Shown here: piece by piece, positions 27,101-33,700 of the stretch
How positions within the stretch are numbered: position 1 is the stretch's first letter
Layout: the number at the start of each line of letters is the position of its first letter
Source of the DNA: Terebella lapidaria
Taxonomy: Eukaryota > Annelida > Polychaeta > Terebellida > Terebellidae
Direction of reading: 5' to 3'
DNA: 64,000 nucleotides
Assembly: GCA_949152475.1 (NCBI GenBank)
Contig: OX424555.1
Location: 99,667,515-99,731,514 of the forward strand
Position numbers and translations under genes: made by a program
Notes under the pieces: model-generated
The model's input: the letters and a program-made list of their open reading frames with translations, nothing else
The model's database searches: none
What the model was told of the DNA's origin: nothing

Positions 27101-30100
27101 CCTGGGGTTGGGTGTCACACTTGGCCCCGGTGTGGTCAATGGCTATGTCGGTGTCATGGTTACCTGGGGGTGGGATGGCACACGTGGCCCCGGTGTGGTC
27201 AATGGCTATGTGGGTGTCATGGTTACCTGTGGGTGGGGTGGCACACGTGGCCCCGGTGTGGTCGATGGCTATGTGGGTGTCATGGTTACCTGGAGGCGGG
27301 GTGGCACACTTGGCCCCGGTGTGGTCGATGGCTATGTGGGTGTCGCGGACGCAGGCCATGCGGTGGAGCTCACAGTGGCTGGGGTAGACAACACCATCAC
27401 TTCCGCAGACTTGTTTGCTGTGACCCAGGCAGTAGTCAGGCCCGGCACACACACAGTGACCCTTGCCTGCCTTGTCCAGCTCACAAGTGCGGCCGTACTT
27501 ACAGTAGATAGTCTTACACGCATCTGCAACAGAAAAACGCTACAACATGTACAAGATGATTGTGAACAATTCTGCTCCTCCCTCCTGAAAGTATTGATAA
27601 CATTGCAGTCTTAAGTGTTGAGGATATTTTTCATGTCTATATTTGGCACCACAACATTCTGCGAAATCGTCTGGGGTCTGAACAAGTGTAATTCTCGCCA
27701 AATTGACAAAAAGTTGCAGCAGAGAGCCTGAGGCTGTAACCATGGTAACAGTATTGATCTTAAAAAAAGGTACTGTTTCACAAAACAAACATGGATTTCA
27801 TATCTGAGCCAACTGGTACCAAACCTTCAGATGCAGTATATCTACAGTCACAACAACTATTCAAGTTTCAGTTTGAGTACTGACCTTGAAAGGCTGCTGG
27901 GTGTGGTTTGCCTGTTGGTTTGCCTGTTGGTTTGTGGGTGGGTTTGTCAGTGACGGGTCCTGTGGTGACCGGGCTGGTGGCGGGTTTTAGTTGTTTGCGG
28001 ATGTTGTCAGTGGTTGCAGGTTTCTTGTTCTCCGGCGGAGTCCAGATCGAGTCTCGAAAGTGGTACTCACTTGAATCATCGTAGAACGCTGGGGGTACAA
28101 ACGGTCGACCGCTCAGGTCTCCAGACTTGTAGTAACCCTGTCACAAAACACAGCTCACTGTACACCAAAACACATGTCATAAAACAGCACAATCTTCAAC
28201 AGTAACCCAGCACGAAACACAGGAAACAAAAAAAATTAGCCCAATGGGCTAGAAAGGTTACCGGAGAAATATACAGAGTTAAGCCGAGAAAGTTGTTGGT
28301 CAAATTCAAGGTGACAACTGAAATCGCCATATCTCTAACCTTGAAAATGGGATCAAAGGTTAAATTCTAGATCACCAAACTATTCAGCATACATCATTTC
28401 CTATATGTTCACTATGGGCCCCTAAGCTGTAAATTTGATAATAAGCGAGATATAAGCCATTTTGTAATCTGACTTTGAAAATAAAATGACACCTTGAAAT
28501 TTAGGTCAAAGGTCAAACTCAATATCATTAAAATATTCAGAATATCTCATTTCCTATATGTTCACAATTGATTCCTAAGCTGTAAAGTCGATAATAAGCA
28601 AGATATTAGCCATTTTGTCCTGTTGAGCTTGAAAATGAGGTCAAAAGTCAAATTCAAGGCCACTAGAATATTCAGCATATATCATTTCCTATATGTTCAC
28701 AATTGATTCCTAAGCTGTGAAGTCGCTAAGAAGCAAAATATTGGCCATTTTGTCCTGTGACCTTGGAAATGAGGTCAAAGGTCAAATTCAAGGTCACGAG
28801 AATATTCAGCATATATCATTTCCTATATGCCCACAATTGATTCCTAAGCTGTAAAGTCGATATTAAGTGAGATATTAGCCATTTTGTCCTGTGACCTTGA
28901 AATGAGGTCAAAGGTCAAATTCAAGGTCATGACAATAATCTGCATATATCATTTCCTATATGTTCATAACTGATTCCTAAGCTGTAAAGTCGATAACAAG
29001 CGAGATATTAGCCATTTTGTCCTGTGACCTTGAAAATGAGTTCGAAGGTCAAATTCAAGGTCATCAAAATATCCAGCATATATCATTTCCTATATCTCCA
29101 CAATTGATTCCTAAGCTGTAGAGTCGATAATAAGCGAGATATAAGCCATTTTGTGCTCTGACCTTGAAACTGAGGTCAGAGGTCAAATTCAAGGTCACGA
29201 GAATATTCAGCATATATTATTTCCTATATGTCCACAATTGATTCCTAAGCTGTAGAGTCGATAATAAGCGAGATATAAGCCATTTTGTGCTCTGACCTTG
29301 AAACTGAGCAGGGATCGACATTAACACTGGCCCGCTGGCCCCACTCCATATTTTGAACCTGTGGGGCCAGTAGGGGCCACCAGATTCTCTAAGTCACTGG
29401 CCCCACTGGGCCAGTATAAAATCTGCATTCTTTGAATTTGTACCTAACAATGTTTCAGTTCCTTTGAAAGCCTTTCCGTGTTCTTTGTAAAAAATACATC
29501 AGTGTTTGATATTCATGTACATATTGATCATGTTGATTGATATTAAACTTCGAAAGTGGGGCCAGTAGATTATGGATGGGGCCAGTAATTTCCAGATGTT
29601 ACTGGCCCCATAGGGCCACTGGTATCATATGCCTAATGTCGATCCCTGCTGAGGTCAGAGGTCAAATTCAAGGTCACGAGAATATTCAGCATATATAATT
29701 TCCTATATGTCCACAATTGATTCCTAGTCTCTAATCTCAATATCAAGTGAGATATTAGGCATAATGTGTCCCATTATAAAGCATAGGAGAATTTAACATG
29801 GGAAAGTCCTATTTGGGCCGAGTTTGGGCCAAAATGGCCCACTTCGAGCGATTCAAGCGCAACGAAATTTATAGACATCATAGAAGTACATATGAGGAGT
29901 CTTATGTATCAAAAAGAAAAAAAGTTACTGAACAGATTTTGAGAAAATGGCCGCCAAAGTCCAAAATCAGGCCTTTTTCGTCGAAAATGGCCTCCATTTT
30001 GAAGGAAAAGCGAAAATCAAAAAACTAAAAAATACCTCCTTCTTGAATTATTTTTAAGTATTTTTCTGCAAAATTTCAGAAAAATTCGCCCGTAAACAAA

Positions 30101-30655
30101 AAAGATAAAAATGTGGACGACGACGACGACGACGACGGACGCCGGACGACGGACGACGGACGCAACGCCATGACAATAGGTTATCGGACCATAGGTCCGG
30201 TAACCTAATATCCTGTATATTCAATGATGCTAATATATATGACACATAATGAACTTCCTGTATATCAATACTTGAGTTCACCATTATCAAACAATACCAG
30301 CTACTAGTATATCCTAATACCAAGTGGCCGGTCTAAACACAAAATTTGCTTCAAGACAAATGAATATTCACTTTATTCAGTTGATATAATTATAAATACG
30401 TGTGCTGAGGGTCAGAAAATCTAGATACCATCAAATCTACAAAGATTATTACATGTAACACACTTAGATAAGCTGATATGATGCTAATATGACTATAACT
30501 GCCACAAATACTGTGAAATGACACTTGCTGTCCAGGGACCATTGTAATACGAGGTTGGTTGCTACGGTTACCTTTGCAAACTGTGGCTTGCTGCTGGAGA
30601 GCTGGATGTGCGCAATGGACAGGAGTCCGCAGAGAACAAGGTGAGTCAGAGACAT
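5917..30655 (-). CDS. FSTL4/5: Follistatin-related protein, FSTL4/FSTL5 type (complete, 15 coding exons)
   Basis: Predicted secreted glycoprotein of the follistatin-like 4/5 family, probably extracellular and calcium-binding; its ligand is not shown by the sequence. Coding exons on the minus strand: 30572-30655, 27885-28137, 27290-27523, 20214-20558, 18015-18218, 14129-14289, 13118-13235, 12219-12383, 11175-11321, 9300-9571, 7070-7255, 6809-6989, 6528-6728, 6206-6370, 5917-6125. All introns are GT/AG, the phases agree at each junction, and the total is 2925 nt (974 residues plus stop), which strongly supports the model. Domain order: signal peptide 1-22, Thr/Pro/Lys-rich region to about 112, follistatin/Kazal about 115-185, acidic linker 191-305, EF-hand pair 306-373, Ig1 about 375-466, Ig2 467-570, C-terminal region 571-974. 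The protein is longer than the roughly 850 residues of vertebrate FSTL5, mainly in the N-terminal stretch and linker. Introns are packed with tandem arrays and transposons. An in-frame ATG at 30667 would add four residues (MESS). Confidence 0.93.
6206..6370 (-). CDS. FSTL4/5: FSTL4/5 exon 14
   Basis: Encodes residues 851-905, including HISDVTFFPSSRGHGYDFYA and DVLYIQLDSGKVEMIQ. The donor CAAG|GTTCGT is the weakest of the gene, but the frame and family alignment across the junction (MIQG-VGPAM) support it. Confidence 0.87.
6528..6728 (-). CDS. FSTL4/5: FSTL4/5 exon 13
   Basis: Encodes residues 784-850. It contains STRLVIDYVTDRVLEH and YLSPDARYLVTVETDGNTV, a pattern of hydrophobic strands and turns expected for a beta-propeller-like fold. 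The donor is ACG|GTGAGC, phase 1. Confidence 0.9.
6809..6989 (-). CDS. FSTL4/5: FSTL4/5 exon 12
   Basis: Encodes residues 724-783 and one base of the next codon. It includes HEFDFGYVTHLDEQGLYKVN, which reads like one blade of a propeller-like repeat. It is bounded by TTTCAG and ATGG|GTAACT; the introns on both sides are only 80 bp. Confidence 0.9.
7070..7255 (-). CDS. FSTL4/5: FSTL4/5 exon 11
   Basis: Encodes 62 residues (662-723), phase 0 at both ends: IIPTDKYPVKLQYVEHLDQV followed by WVLCWNG. The acceptor is CTGCACAG and the donor CTG|GTAAGT. It is part of the beta-rich C-terminal region of the family. Confidence 0.9.
7304..9292. repeat. 40-bp minisatellite filling FSTL4/5 intron 10 (~50 copies)
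   Basis: The unit is 40 bp, containing GGCTCTGCTGATATTGTTAT, repeated about 50 times with few substitutions (TCTCGGCGGC versus TCACAGCGGC forms). It starts 8 nt inside the intron after the exon-10 donor and ends about 48 nt before the exon-11 acceptor, so the 2.04-kb intron is almost nothing but this array. Confidence 0.97.
9300..9571 (-). CDS. FSTL4/5: FSTL4/5 exon 10: start of C-terminal region
   Basis: Completes codon 571 and encodes residues to 661. It begins GGSIQEVFLVFHDHGYSVYE and is followed by Cys-containing beta-rich sequence ending KRINPVE, a recognisable start of the FSTL4/5 C-terminal region. The donor is GAG|GTGAGT. A 40-bp minisatellite starts 8 nt after the exon. Confidence 0.9.
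9634..11139 (+). mobile_element. Element A, copy 2, filling FSTL4/5 intron 9
   Basis: A full-looking copy of about 1.5 kb. It begins CTAGACGCTCCCGGTCGCC and ends TTCGGGGGATACAATTAC. The core is about four copies of a ~131-bp unit (10040-10570) containing GACTTAACTAGTAAAAATGA and AATAATAAATGTTTCTTG. Near the right end is a GCGGACGCGGCGGC-type microsatellite. The 10-bp inverted end TGTATCCCCC/GGGGGATACA and end-proximal hairpins suggest a DNA transposon that moves through hairpin-bearing ends. It makes up nearly all of the 1.6-kb intron. Confidence 0.82.
11175..11321 (-). CDS. FSTL4/5: FSTL4/5 exon 9: second half of Ig domain 2
   Basis: Encodes residues 522-570, starting NKSTLEIKKAMY and containing DTGAYKCVASNSAG, the classic second half of an I-set Ig domain. 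It ends AAAG|GTACAA in phase 1. The next intron is almost entirely a transposon-like element (A). Confidence 0.92.
11394..12257. repeat. 46/49-bp minisatellite spanning the exon-8 5' splice site (~18 copies)
   Basis: Each unit contains a copy of the exon-8 end (minus strand CACTACCTCATGCTGC) and the donor GTATGT. There are two length forms, 49 bp and 46 bp, which differ by a 3-bp indel (CAGGGGTTACAG versus CATGGTTACAG on plus). In the exon-distal half the forms tend to alternate. The array begins inside exon 8 and runs almost to the next acceptor. Confidence 0.96.
12219..12383 (-). CDS. FSTL4/5: FSTL4/5 exon 8: first half of Ig domain 2
   Basis: Encodes residues 467-521: TPEVKVSP, the first Ig cysteine in VKLRCHADG, and the core tryptophan in EIRWEMNE. 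It ends CTCATGCTGC|GTATGT in phase 1. The last ~38 nt of the exon plus the donor are the unit of the 46/49-bp array that fills the following intron. Confidence 0.92.
12450..13137. repeat. 28-bp minisatellite spanning the exon-7 5' splice site (~24 copies)
   Basis: The minus-strand unit is CATCCTCAAAGTACAGA followed by GTSAGTACACA. The first part is the end of exon 7; GTGAGT or GTCAGT is the donor. A variant CTGAGT that has lost the GT occurs in several units. The array starts within the exon and continues into intron 7. Confidence 0.96.
13118..13235 (-). CDS. FSTL4/5: FSTL4/5 exon 7: second half of Ig domain 1
   Basis: Encodes residues 428-466. It contains DGSLYLKN and IGNYTCQD, the second Ig cysteine with an N-glycosylation sequon, and ends THILKVQ. 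The donor is GTACAGA|GTGAGT. The end of the exon and the donor form part of the 28-bp repeat unit of the array at 12450-13137. Confidence 0.92.
13326..14139. repeat. 31-bp minisatellite spanning the exon-6 5' splice site (~26 copies)
   Basis: The minus-strand unit contains GTGACATACAG (the last 11 nt of exon 6) followed by GTCAGTACCTAGCAACACTA. The copies are nearly identical; the only common change is GTACTGAC versus GTGCTGAC on the plus strand. It fills most of intron 6. Confidence 0.97.
14129..14289 (-). CDS. FSTL4/5: FSTL4/5 exon 6: first half of Ig domain 1
   Basis: Completes codon 374 and encodes residues 375-427 of an I-set-like Ig domain. The first Ig cysteine is in VELRCDIEG and the core tryptophan in EIVWQRN. 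The exon ends GACATACAG|GTCAGT in phase 0. The last 11 nt and the donor recur in every unit of the 31-bp array downstream. Confidence 0.92.
14290..16240. other. FSTL4/5 intron 5, distal part
   Basis: Intron sequence with no exon recognised. It includes a C-rich patch (about 15829-15856) and G-rich stretches near 15140-15210. Reading frames here lack family signatures and codon character and are treated as chance. Confidence 0.6.
16241..17400 (-). mobile_element. pogo/Tigger-like DNA transposon remnant in FSTL4/5 intron 5
   Basis: Terminal inverted repeats CAGTCAAACCTG at 16241 and CAGGTTTGACTG ending at 17400, flanked by TA on both sides, as expected for pogo/Tigger elements of the Tc1/mariner superfamily. 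At about 16575-16760 on the minus strand a 62-residue frame MSKPKTKSQPVTLSLADKVK continuing AIELYDKLQRSRKVVDAF matches the N-terminal psq/CENP-B-like helix-turn-helix of pogo transposases. The catalytic DDE part is absent, so this copy is an internally deleted, non-autonomous derivative. Confidence 0.88.
17403..17832. other. FSTL4/5 intron 5, proximal part
   Basis: Sequence between the pogo remnant and the EF-hand-derived repeat. Nothing recognisable was seen in it. Confidence 0.5.
17833..18050. repeat. 57-bp repeat spanning the exon-5 (EF-hand) 5' splice site (4 copies)
   Basis: Four copies of a 57-bp unit. The exon-proximal copy is the end of exon 5 (EF-hand loop positions 7-12 and the following helix start) with donor GTAAGT. 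The three intron copies stay in frame on the minus strand and read ISLTEFYTAYRKYPWQQ with small changes, so use of a later donor would add 19, 38 or 57 residues. Confidence 0.95.
18015..18218 (-). CDS. FSTL4/5: FSTL4/5 exon 5: EF-hand pair
   Basis: Encodes residues 306-373. Loop 1 is DKTSDQQLTEAE (319-330) and loop 2 is DRNGDGNISLTE (357-368). Both have acidic or oxygen ligands at positions 1, 3, 5, 9 and 12, so calcium binding is plausible. The donor TACC|GTAAGT lies inside a 57-bp repeat, and three more copies of the exon end follow in frame in the intron. Confidence 0.93.
18219..20213. other. FSTL4/5 intron 4
   Basis: Unique intron sequence of about 2 kb. The only structure seen is the near-perfect hairpin at 19575-19613. 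Next to the exon-4 donor there is a possible diverged two-copy duplication (GTCTACA…AGGGTCAGT at about 20176-20198 and 20205-20226), resembling an early stage of the donor-spanning arrays elsewhere in the gene. Confidence 0.55.
19575..19613. repeat. Perfect 16-bp-arm inverted repeat in FSTL4/5 intron 4
   Basis: The arms GAGGGTCACATTCGAG and CTCGAATGTGACCCTC pair without mismatch around the loop CAAAATC. It is too short for a normal pre-miRNA. I saw no target-site duplication around it. Confidence 0.85.
20214..20558 (-). CDS. FSTL4/5: FSTL4/5 exon 4: acidic linker and helical region
   Basis: Encodes residues 191-305. It begins after CTCCACAG with a Lys/Glu-rich segment, continues with an Asp/Glu/Ser-rich stretch (DYSDTAAESDYSEPEP), and ends with a helical-looking YNRLKSNLLQYHCARIG that leads into the EF-hands. 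The linker is longer than I recall for vertebrate FSTL5. The donor is TCAA|GTATGT. A 35-bp minisatellite begins about 22 nt upstream of the acceptor. Confidence 0.88.
20581..23621. repeat. 35-bp minisatellite in FSTL4/5 intron 3 (~87 copies)
   Basis: The plus-strand unit is CTTTAGGGTCGTCACACTCA plus CAGATAAACCTGTAG, about 87 copies with substitutions and occasional 1-5 bp indels. Blocks of variant units recur, which points to unequal exchange. The array begins about 22 nt upstream of the exon-4 acceptor. Unlike most arrays in this gene, no overlap with an exon is seen. Confidence 0.96.
23622..24437. other. Unique sequence between two arrays in FSTL4/5 intron 3
   Basis: About 0.8 kb of non-repetitive intron between the 35-bp and 60-bp arrays. 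No exon is needed here, since exons 3 and 4 join in phase, and none was recognised. Confidence 0.55.
24438..27345. repeat. 60-bp minisatellite spanning the exon-3 (Kazal) 5' splice site (~48 copies)
   Basis: The 60-bp unit includes the last ~51 nt of the Kazal exon (minus strand, encoding THIAIDHTGA.C) and the donor GTAACC. Copies extend 2.9 kb into intron 3. Most are exactly 60 bp; a few are a base or two shorter. Larger blocks are repeated, for example a variant with ACACGTGGGCCCGG near 25925 and again near 26555. All plus-strand frames are open over long stretches only because the unit is a multiple of 3 and lacks stops. Confidence 0.97.
27290..27523 (-). CDS. FSTL4/5: FSTL4/5 exon 3: follistatin/Kazal module
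   Basis: Encodes residues 113-190. A small Cys-rich follistatin N-lobe (CKTIYC, then CVC) is followed by a Kazal core with QVCGSDGVVYPSHCELHRMAC, which matches the family pattern C-G-S-[DN]-G-x-x-Y-x-x-x-C-x-L-H-x-x-A-C. The exon ends CCTCCAG|GTAACC. The last ~51 nt of the exon, together with this donor, form the repeat unit of the 60-bp array that follows at 24438-27345. Confidence 0.93.
27885..28137 (-). CDS. FSTL4/5: FSTL4/5 exon 2: Thr/Pro/Lys-rich N-terminal region
   Basis: Encodes residues 29-112, from GYYKSGDLSGRPF to a run of THKPTGKPTGKP. It looks flexible and is probably O-glycosylated. The acceptor is TGTGACAG and the donor CAAG|GTCAGT. Phase 0 at the start and phase 1 at the end fit exons 1 and 3. 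The stretch has no recognisable fold and I do not know a counterpart in vertebrate FSTL5. Confidence 0.82.
28236..30207. mobile_element. Element B, full-looking copy in FSTL4/5 intron 1
   Basis: A ~1.97-kb non-autonomous element. The left end is TTAGCCCAATGGGCTA (hairpin) then AAGGTTACCGGA. The core holds about ten copies of the 134-bp satellite B. A unique arm follows, then a GACGAC/GGACGCC microsatellite. The right end is the hairpin TAGGTTATCGGACC-ATA-GGTCCGGTAACCTA. The ends share inverted AGGTTACCGG/CCGGTAACCT. It carries a nested hAT-like insertion at 29309-29648. Intron 1 is mostly this element. The plan resembles pearl-type elements of bivalves and Helitron-like non-autonomous elements; class not settled. 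Confidence 0.85.
29309..29648. mobile_element. hAT-like MITE nested in element B
   Basis: Terminal inverted repeats CAGGGATCGACATTA and TAATGTCGATCCCTG. The interior repeats the motif CTGGCCCC / GGGGCCAGT in both orientations. It interrupts a satellite B unit; comparison with intact units shows CTGAG on both sides (duplication of 3-5 bp depending on where the end is set). The ends resemble the element at 61263-61750, which has a 7-8 bp duplication. Confidence 0.82.
30572..30655 (-). CDS. FSTL4/5: FSTL4/5 exon 1: start and signal peptide
   Basis: Encodes 28 residues beginning MSLTHLVLCGLLSIAHIQLS, a typical signal peptide with a hydrophobic core. It ends in phase 0 at a GTAACC donor. I chose the ATG at 30655 because it has A at -3 and directly precedes the hydrophobic run; the in-frame ATG at 30667 is an alternative. 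Upstream there is a (TCTG)n tract and a possible acceptor near 30750, so a non-coding 5' exon may lie further upstream. Confidence 0.8.
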
Positions 30656-30667
30656 GCTGCTCTCCAT

Positions 30668-30982
30668 CTGTCTGTCTGTCTGTCCGTCGATGTGTCTGGG
30701 GTCTGCGGGTGGGGATAGGGGCGTCTTCAGCAATCTCTCACACCTCAAGACACCTGTACGACAATATCATTGTCAAACATAAATCAAGTCCATTTTGAGA
30801 AAAACTAAACACACTCTGGTCACCAACAGCTGTGTGGCTTTATCCCGCTGAGGCCATGTCATTCCAATCGCCCAACTGTGTTAAAACAGACAAAATATAA
30901 TTAGTGCCCAGCCAGTGACTCTCAGGGAAAAAAATTATGTTTCAGACATTGGCATTTTTATCATTTTCAGTAATACTTTTAA
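30668..30982. other. Upstream flank / possible 5' UTR of FSTL4/5
   Basis: Contains the 5' untranslated part next to the start codon with a short (TCTG)n tract at about 30668-30686, and a possible 3' splice site near 30750 (minus strand GTCGTACAG). No TATA-like promoter was recognised. Confidence 0.4.
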
Positions 30983-31459
30983 AGCAACTGCCTTCGAAAC
31001 CAGTCAATATTTTTTAAAAACTATATTTCATATTAAACATGCTGAATAAACTAAAATGAGACACACTGACATCAAATGTAATGAAAATAACCTGTCCTCA
31101 GGGAAATTTTGCTCATTTGAACAGGCGGTTCTCGCGTAAATACGTACATCATGGTATATCACAGATTATTTTCTCATATAACTACACCATATAATGCACA
31201 TACGAACTGGAAAATGCACTGGATATGGACTTTTAAGCATGATTTAGGCATTTGTTTACATTCGGGTTTGATGGACACACTTCGTTTGTTTATTTACAAA
31301 ACTGGTACAAAATGGGTATTAAAACGAATGAAAAGACAACTCGGACGGACTGTAATTGTCAAAATCATTGAGCACACCTTTTGTTATATTACATTAGATG
31401 TGTTTCACAAAAATTCAGTTTTGAAAAAAATATTGCATATACATTCGAAGGCAGTAGCT
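30983..31459 (+). mobile_element. TTAA-flanked MITE, copy 1 (piggyBac-like)
   Basis: Inverted ends AGCAACTGCCTTCGAA and TTCGAAGGCAGTAGCT, flanked directly by TTAA on both sides. TTAA duplication is the mark of piggyBac-type insertion. A second copy in opposite orientation is at 62715-63253, also TTAA-flanked. The reading frame shared by the two copies is probably a by-product of nucleotide similarity. Confidence 0.8.
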
Positions 31460-31569
31460 TTAACAAACTTGTGACATATTCGTAAAGTTATTATTTCTGC
31501 CATTTATATAGGATTGTTTAGGATACTAAGCTATTAGTATAATAGTACTATATATCAAAATAAACTAGA

Positions 31570-33700
31570 CATAAAGGCCTAGAGGCCTTGGGGCATTTCG
31601 ATCCACAACACAATCACAGGAGAACTGTTAATTACTGACAACTCTGCAACCAAAATGATTATGTACAATGTAGATACATCCATTTCAATCCAAGATGACG
31701 GTTTCTGCCCAGGCACAATTTCACCCAATATACCCCTAAGACATGTTTGTCTAGTACCACAAGTCCAAAAATAACATCCATTTCATTCAACGATGCATCG
31801 TTTCCCAGATATGGCCAAAAATGAAAAATGTCAAGAAAGCAAAAGAAAAATTGGCCCAGGATCAAGTTGACCCAACATACCCCTAAGACATAATTGCCTA
31901 GTGTCATGAGTCCTAAAATAACGTCCGTTTCGCTCTATGACACACTGTTTCCGAGATATGGCCGAAAATGAAGCACGCCGACTCAGCAAAAAAAAATTGG
32001 CCCAGGGCCAAGTTCACCCAACATACCCCTAAGACACGTTTGCCTAGTGTCACAAATCCGAAAATAATGTCCGTTTCGCTCTACGACGCACCGTTTCCAA
32101 GATATCGACGAAAACGAAAAATGCCGCTTCGGCAAAAAAGTTTTGGGTCAAGGTCAAAGTTCATCCATAATACCCCTAAGGCATGTTTGTCTAGGTCGAC
32201 GAGTCCGAAAATAACGTCCGTTTCACTCTACGACGCACCAATTCCGAGATATCAACGAAAACGGAAAATGCCGACTCGGCAACAAAATTTCGGGTCAAGG
32301 TCAAAATTCATCCATAAAACCCTCAAGACATGTTTGTCTAGGTCGACGAGTCCAAAAATGGCGTCCATTTCGCTCTACGACGCACTGTTTCCGAGATATT
32401 GGCAAAAACGAAAAATGCCAAATTGGCGAAAACATTTTGGGTCAAGGTCAAAGTTCATCTATAATACCCTTAGGACATGTTTGTCTAGGTTCACGAGTCC
32501 AAAAATAACGTCCGTTTCGCTCCACGACGCACCGTTTCCGAGATATGGGCCGAAAATGAAAAACGTCGACTCAGCAAAAGAAAATTTGGCCCAGGGCCAA
32601 GTTCACTCAAGATACCCCCTAAGACATGTTTGCTTAGTGTCACGAGTCCGAAAATAATGTCTGTTCCGCTCTACGATGCACCGTTTCCGAGATAATGAAG
32701 AAAACGAAAAATGTCGACTCGGCAAAAATATTTCGGGTCAAGGTCAAAGTTCATCCATAATGCCCTCAAGACATGTTTGTCTAGGTCAACGAGTCCAAAA
32801 ATGACGTTTCGCTCCACGACTTAACGTTTCCGAGATATGGGCCGAAAATGAAAAACATGGACTCAGCAAAAGAAAATTTGGCCCAGGGCCAAGTTCACCC
32901 AAGATACCCCTTAAGACATGTTTGCTTAGAGTCACGAAAATAACGTCCGTTCCGCTCTACGATGCACCGTTTCCAAGATATTGAAGAAAACGAAAAATGT
33001 TGACTCGGCAAAAAAAATTCGGGTCAAGGTCAAAGTTCATCCATAATACCCTCAAGACATGTTTGTCTAGGTCAACGAGTCCAAAAATGACGTCCGTTTC
33101 GCTTCACGACGCACCGTTTCCGAGATATCGAAGAAAACAAAAAATGCCGACTCGGCAAAAAAATTTCGGGTCCAGGCCAAAGTTCGTCCATAATACCCCT
33201 TAGACATGTTTGTCTAGGGCGACGAGTCCGAAAATAACGTCCGTTTCGCTCTACGACGTACCGTTTCCGAGATATGCAGGATGCCTCAAGGATGACTCAG
33301 CAAAAAATGATTTCAACCTCATCGTCCGGAAACCAAGTCTCAAAATCAGCATTGATTTCATCCTCTCGGACCTCACAGACCTCGGAGCCGGATCAAAAAA
33401 AAATACCCCTCAGAGATGTTTGTCTAGTGCGACGAGTCTGAAAATAAAGTCCATTTCACTCTACGACGCACCGTTTCTGAGATATCGAAGAAAACGAAAA
33501 ATGCCGACTCGACAAAAAAGATTTGGGGCGACGAGTCCGAAAATAACGTTCGTTTCGCTCTACGACGTACCATTTCTGAGATATGCAGGATGCCTCAAGG
33601 ATGACTAAAGCAAAAAATTATTTCGACCTCTAGGTCAAAAGCCCAAAATCAATAGGGTTCTTCTCTGGTGGTATCAACCAGGAGCTAGCGGCCACACCCA
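31570..33700 (+). mobile_element. Satellite element C, copy 2
   Basis: Starts near a small hairpin AAGGCCTAGAGGCCTT and GGGGCATTTCG. It consists of more than ten diverged copies of a ~147-bp unit with the core CGTTTCGCTCTACGACGCAC plus CGTTTCCGAGATAT, followed by a non-repeated arm that ends with AGGGTTCTTCTCTGGTGGTA. Open frames through it reflect repeat periodicity, not a gene. Confidence 0.85.

Noticed and set aside
24383-27614. Very long plus-strand open frames (up to ~600 codons) with Trp/Gly- and Cys-rich repeats
   Set aside because: They are the antisense of the 60-bp array. The unit is a multiple of three and lacks stops on this strand, so several plus frames are open at once; the array is explained by the Kazal exon end on the minus strand.
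31151-31474. 107-codon frame similar to one at 62683-62958
   Set aside because: The similarity lies within two copies of a TTAA-flanked MITE and is no better at protein than at DNA level; no known transposase motif.
31968-33608. Plus-strand frames of 229 and 132 codons
   Set aside because: Same satellite C periodicity on the other strand; peptide blocks repeat with the DNA unit.
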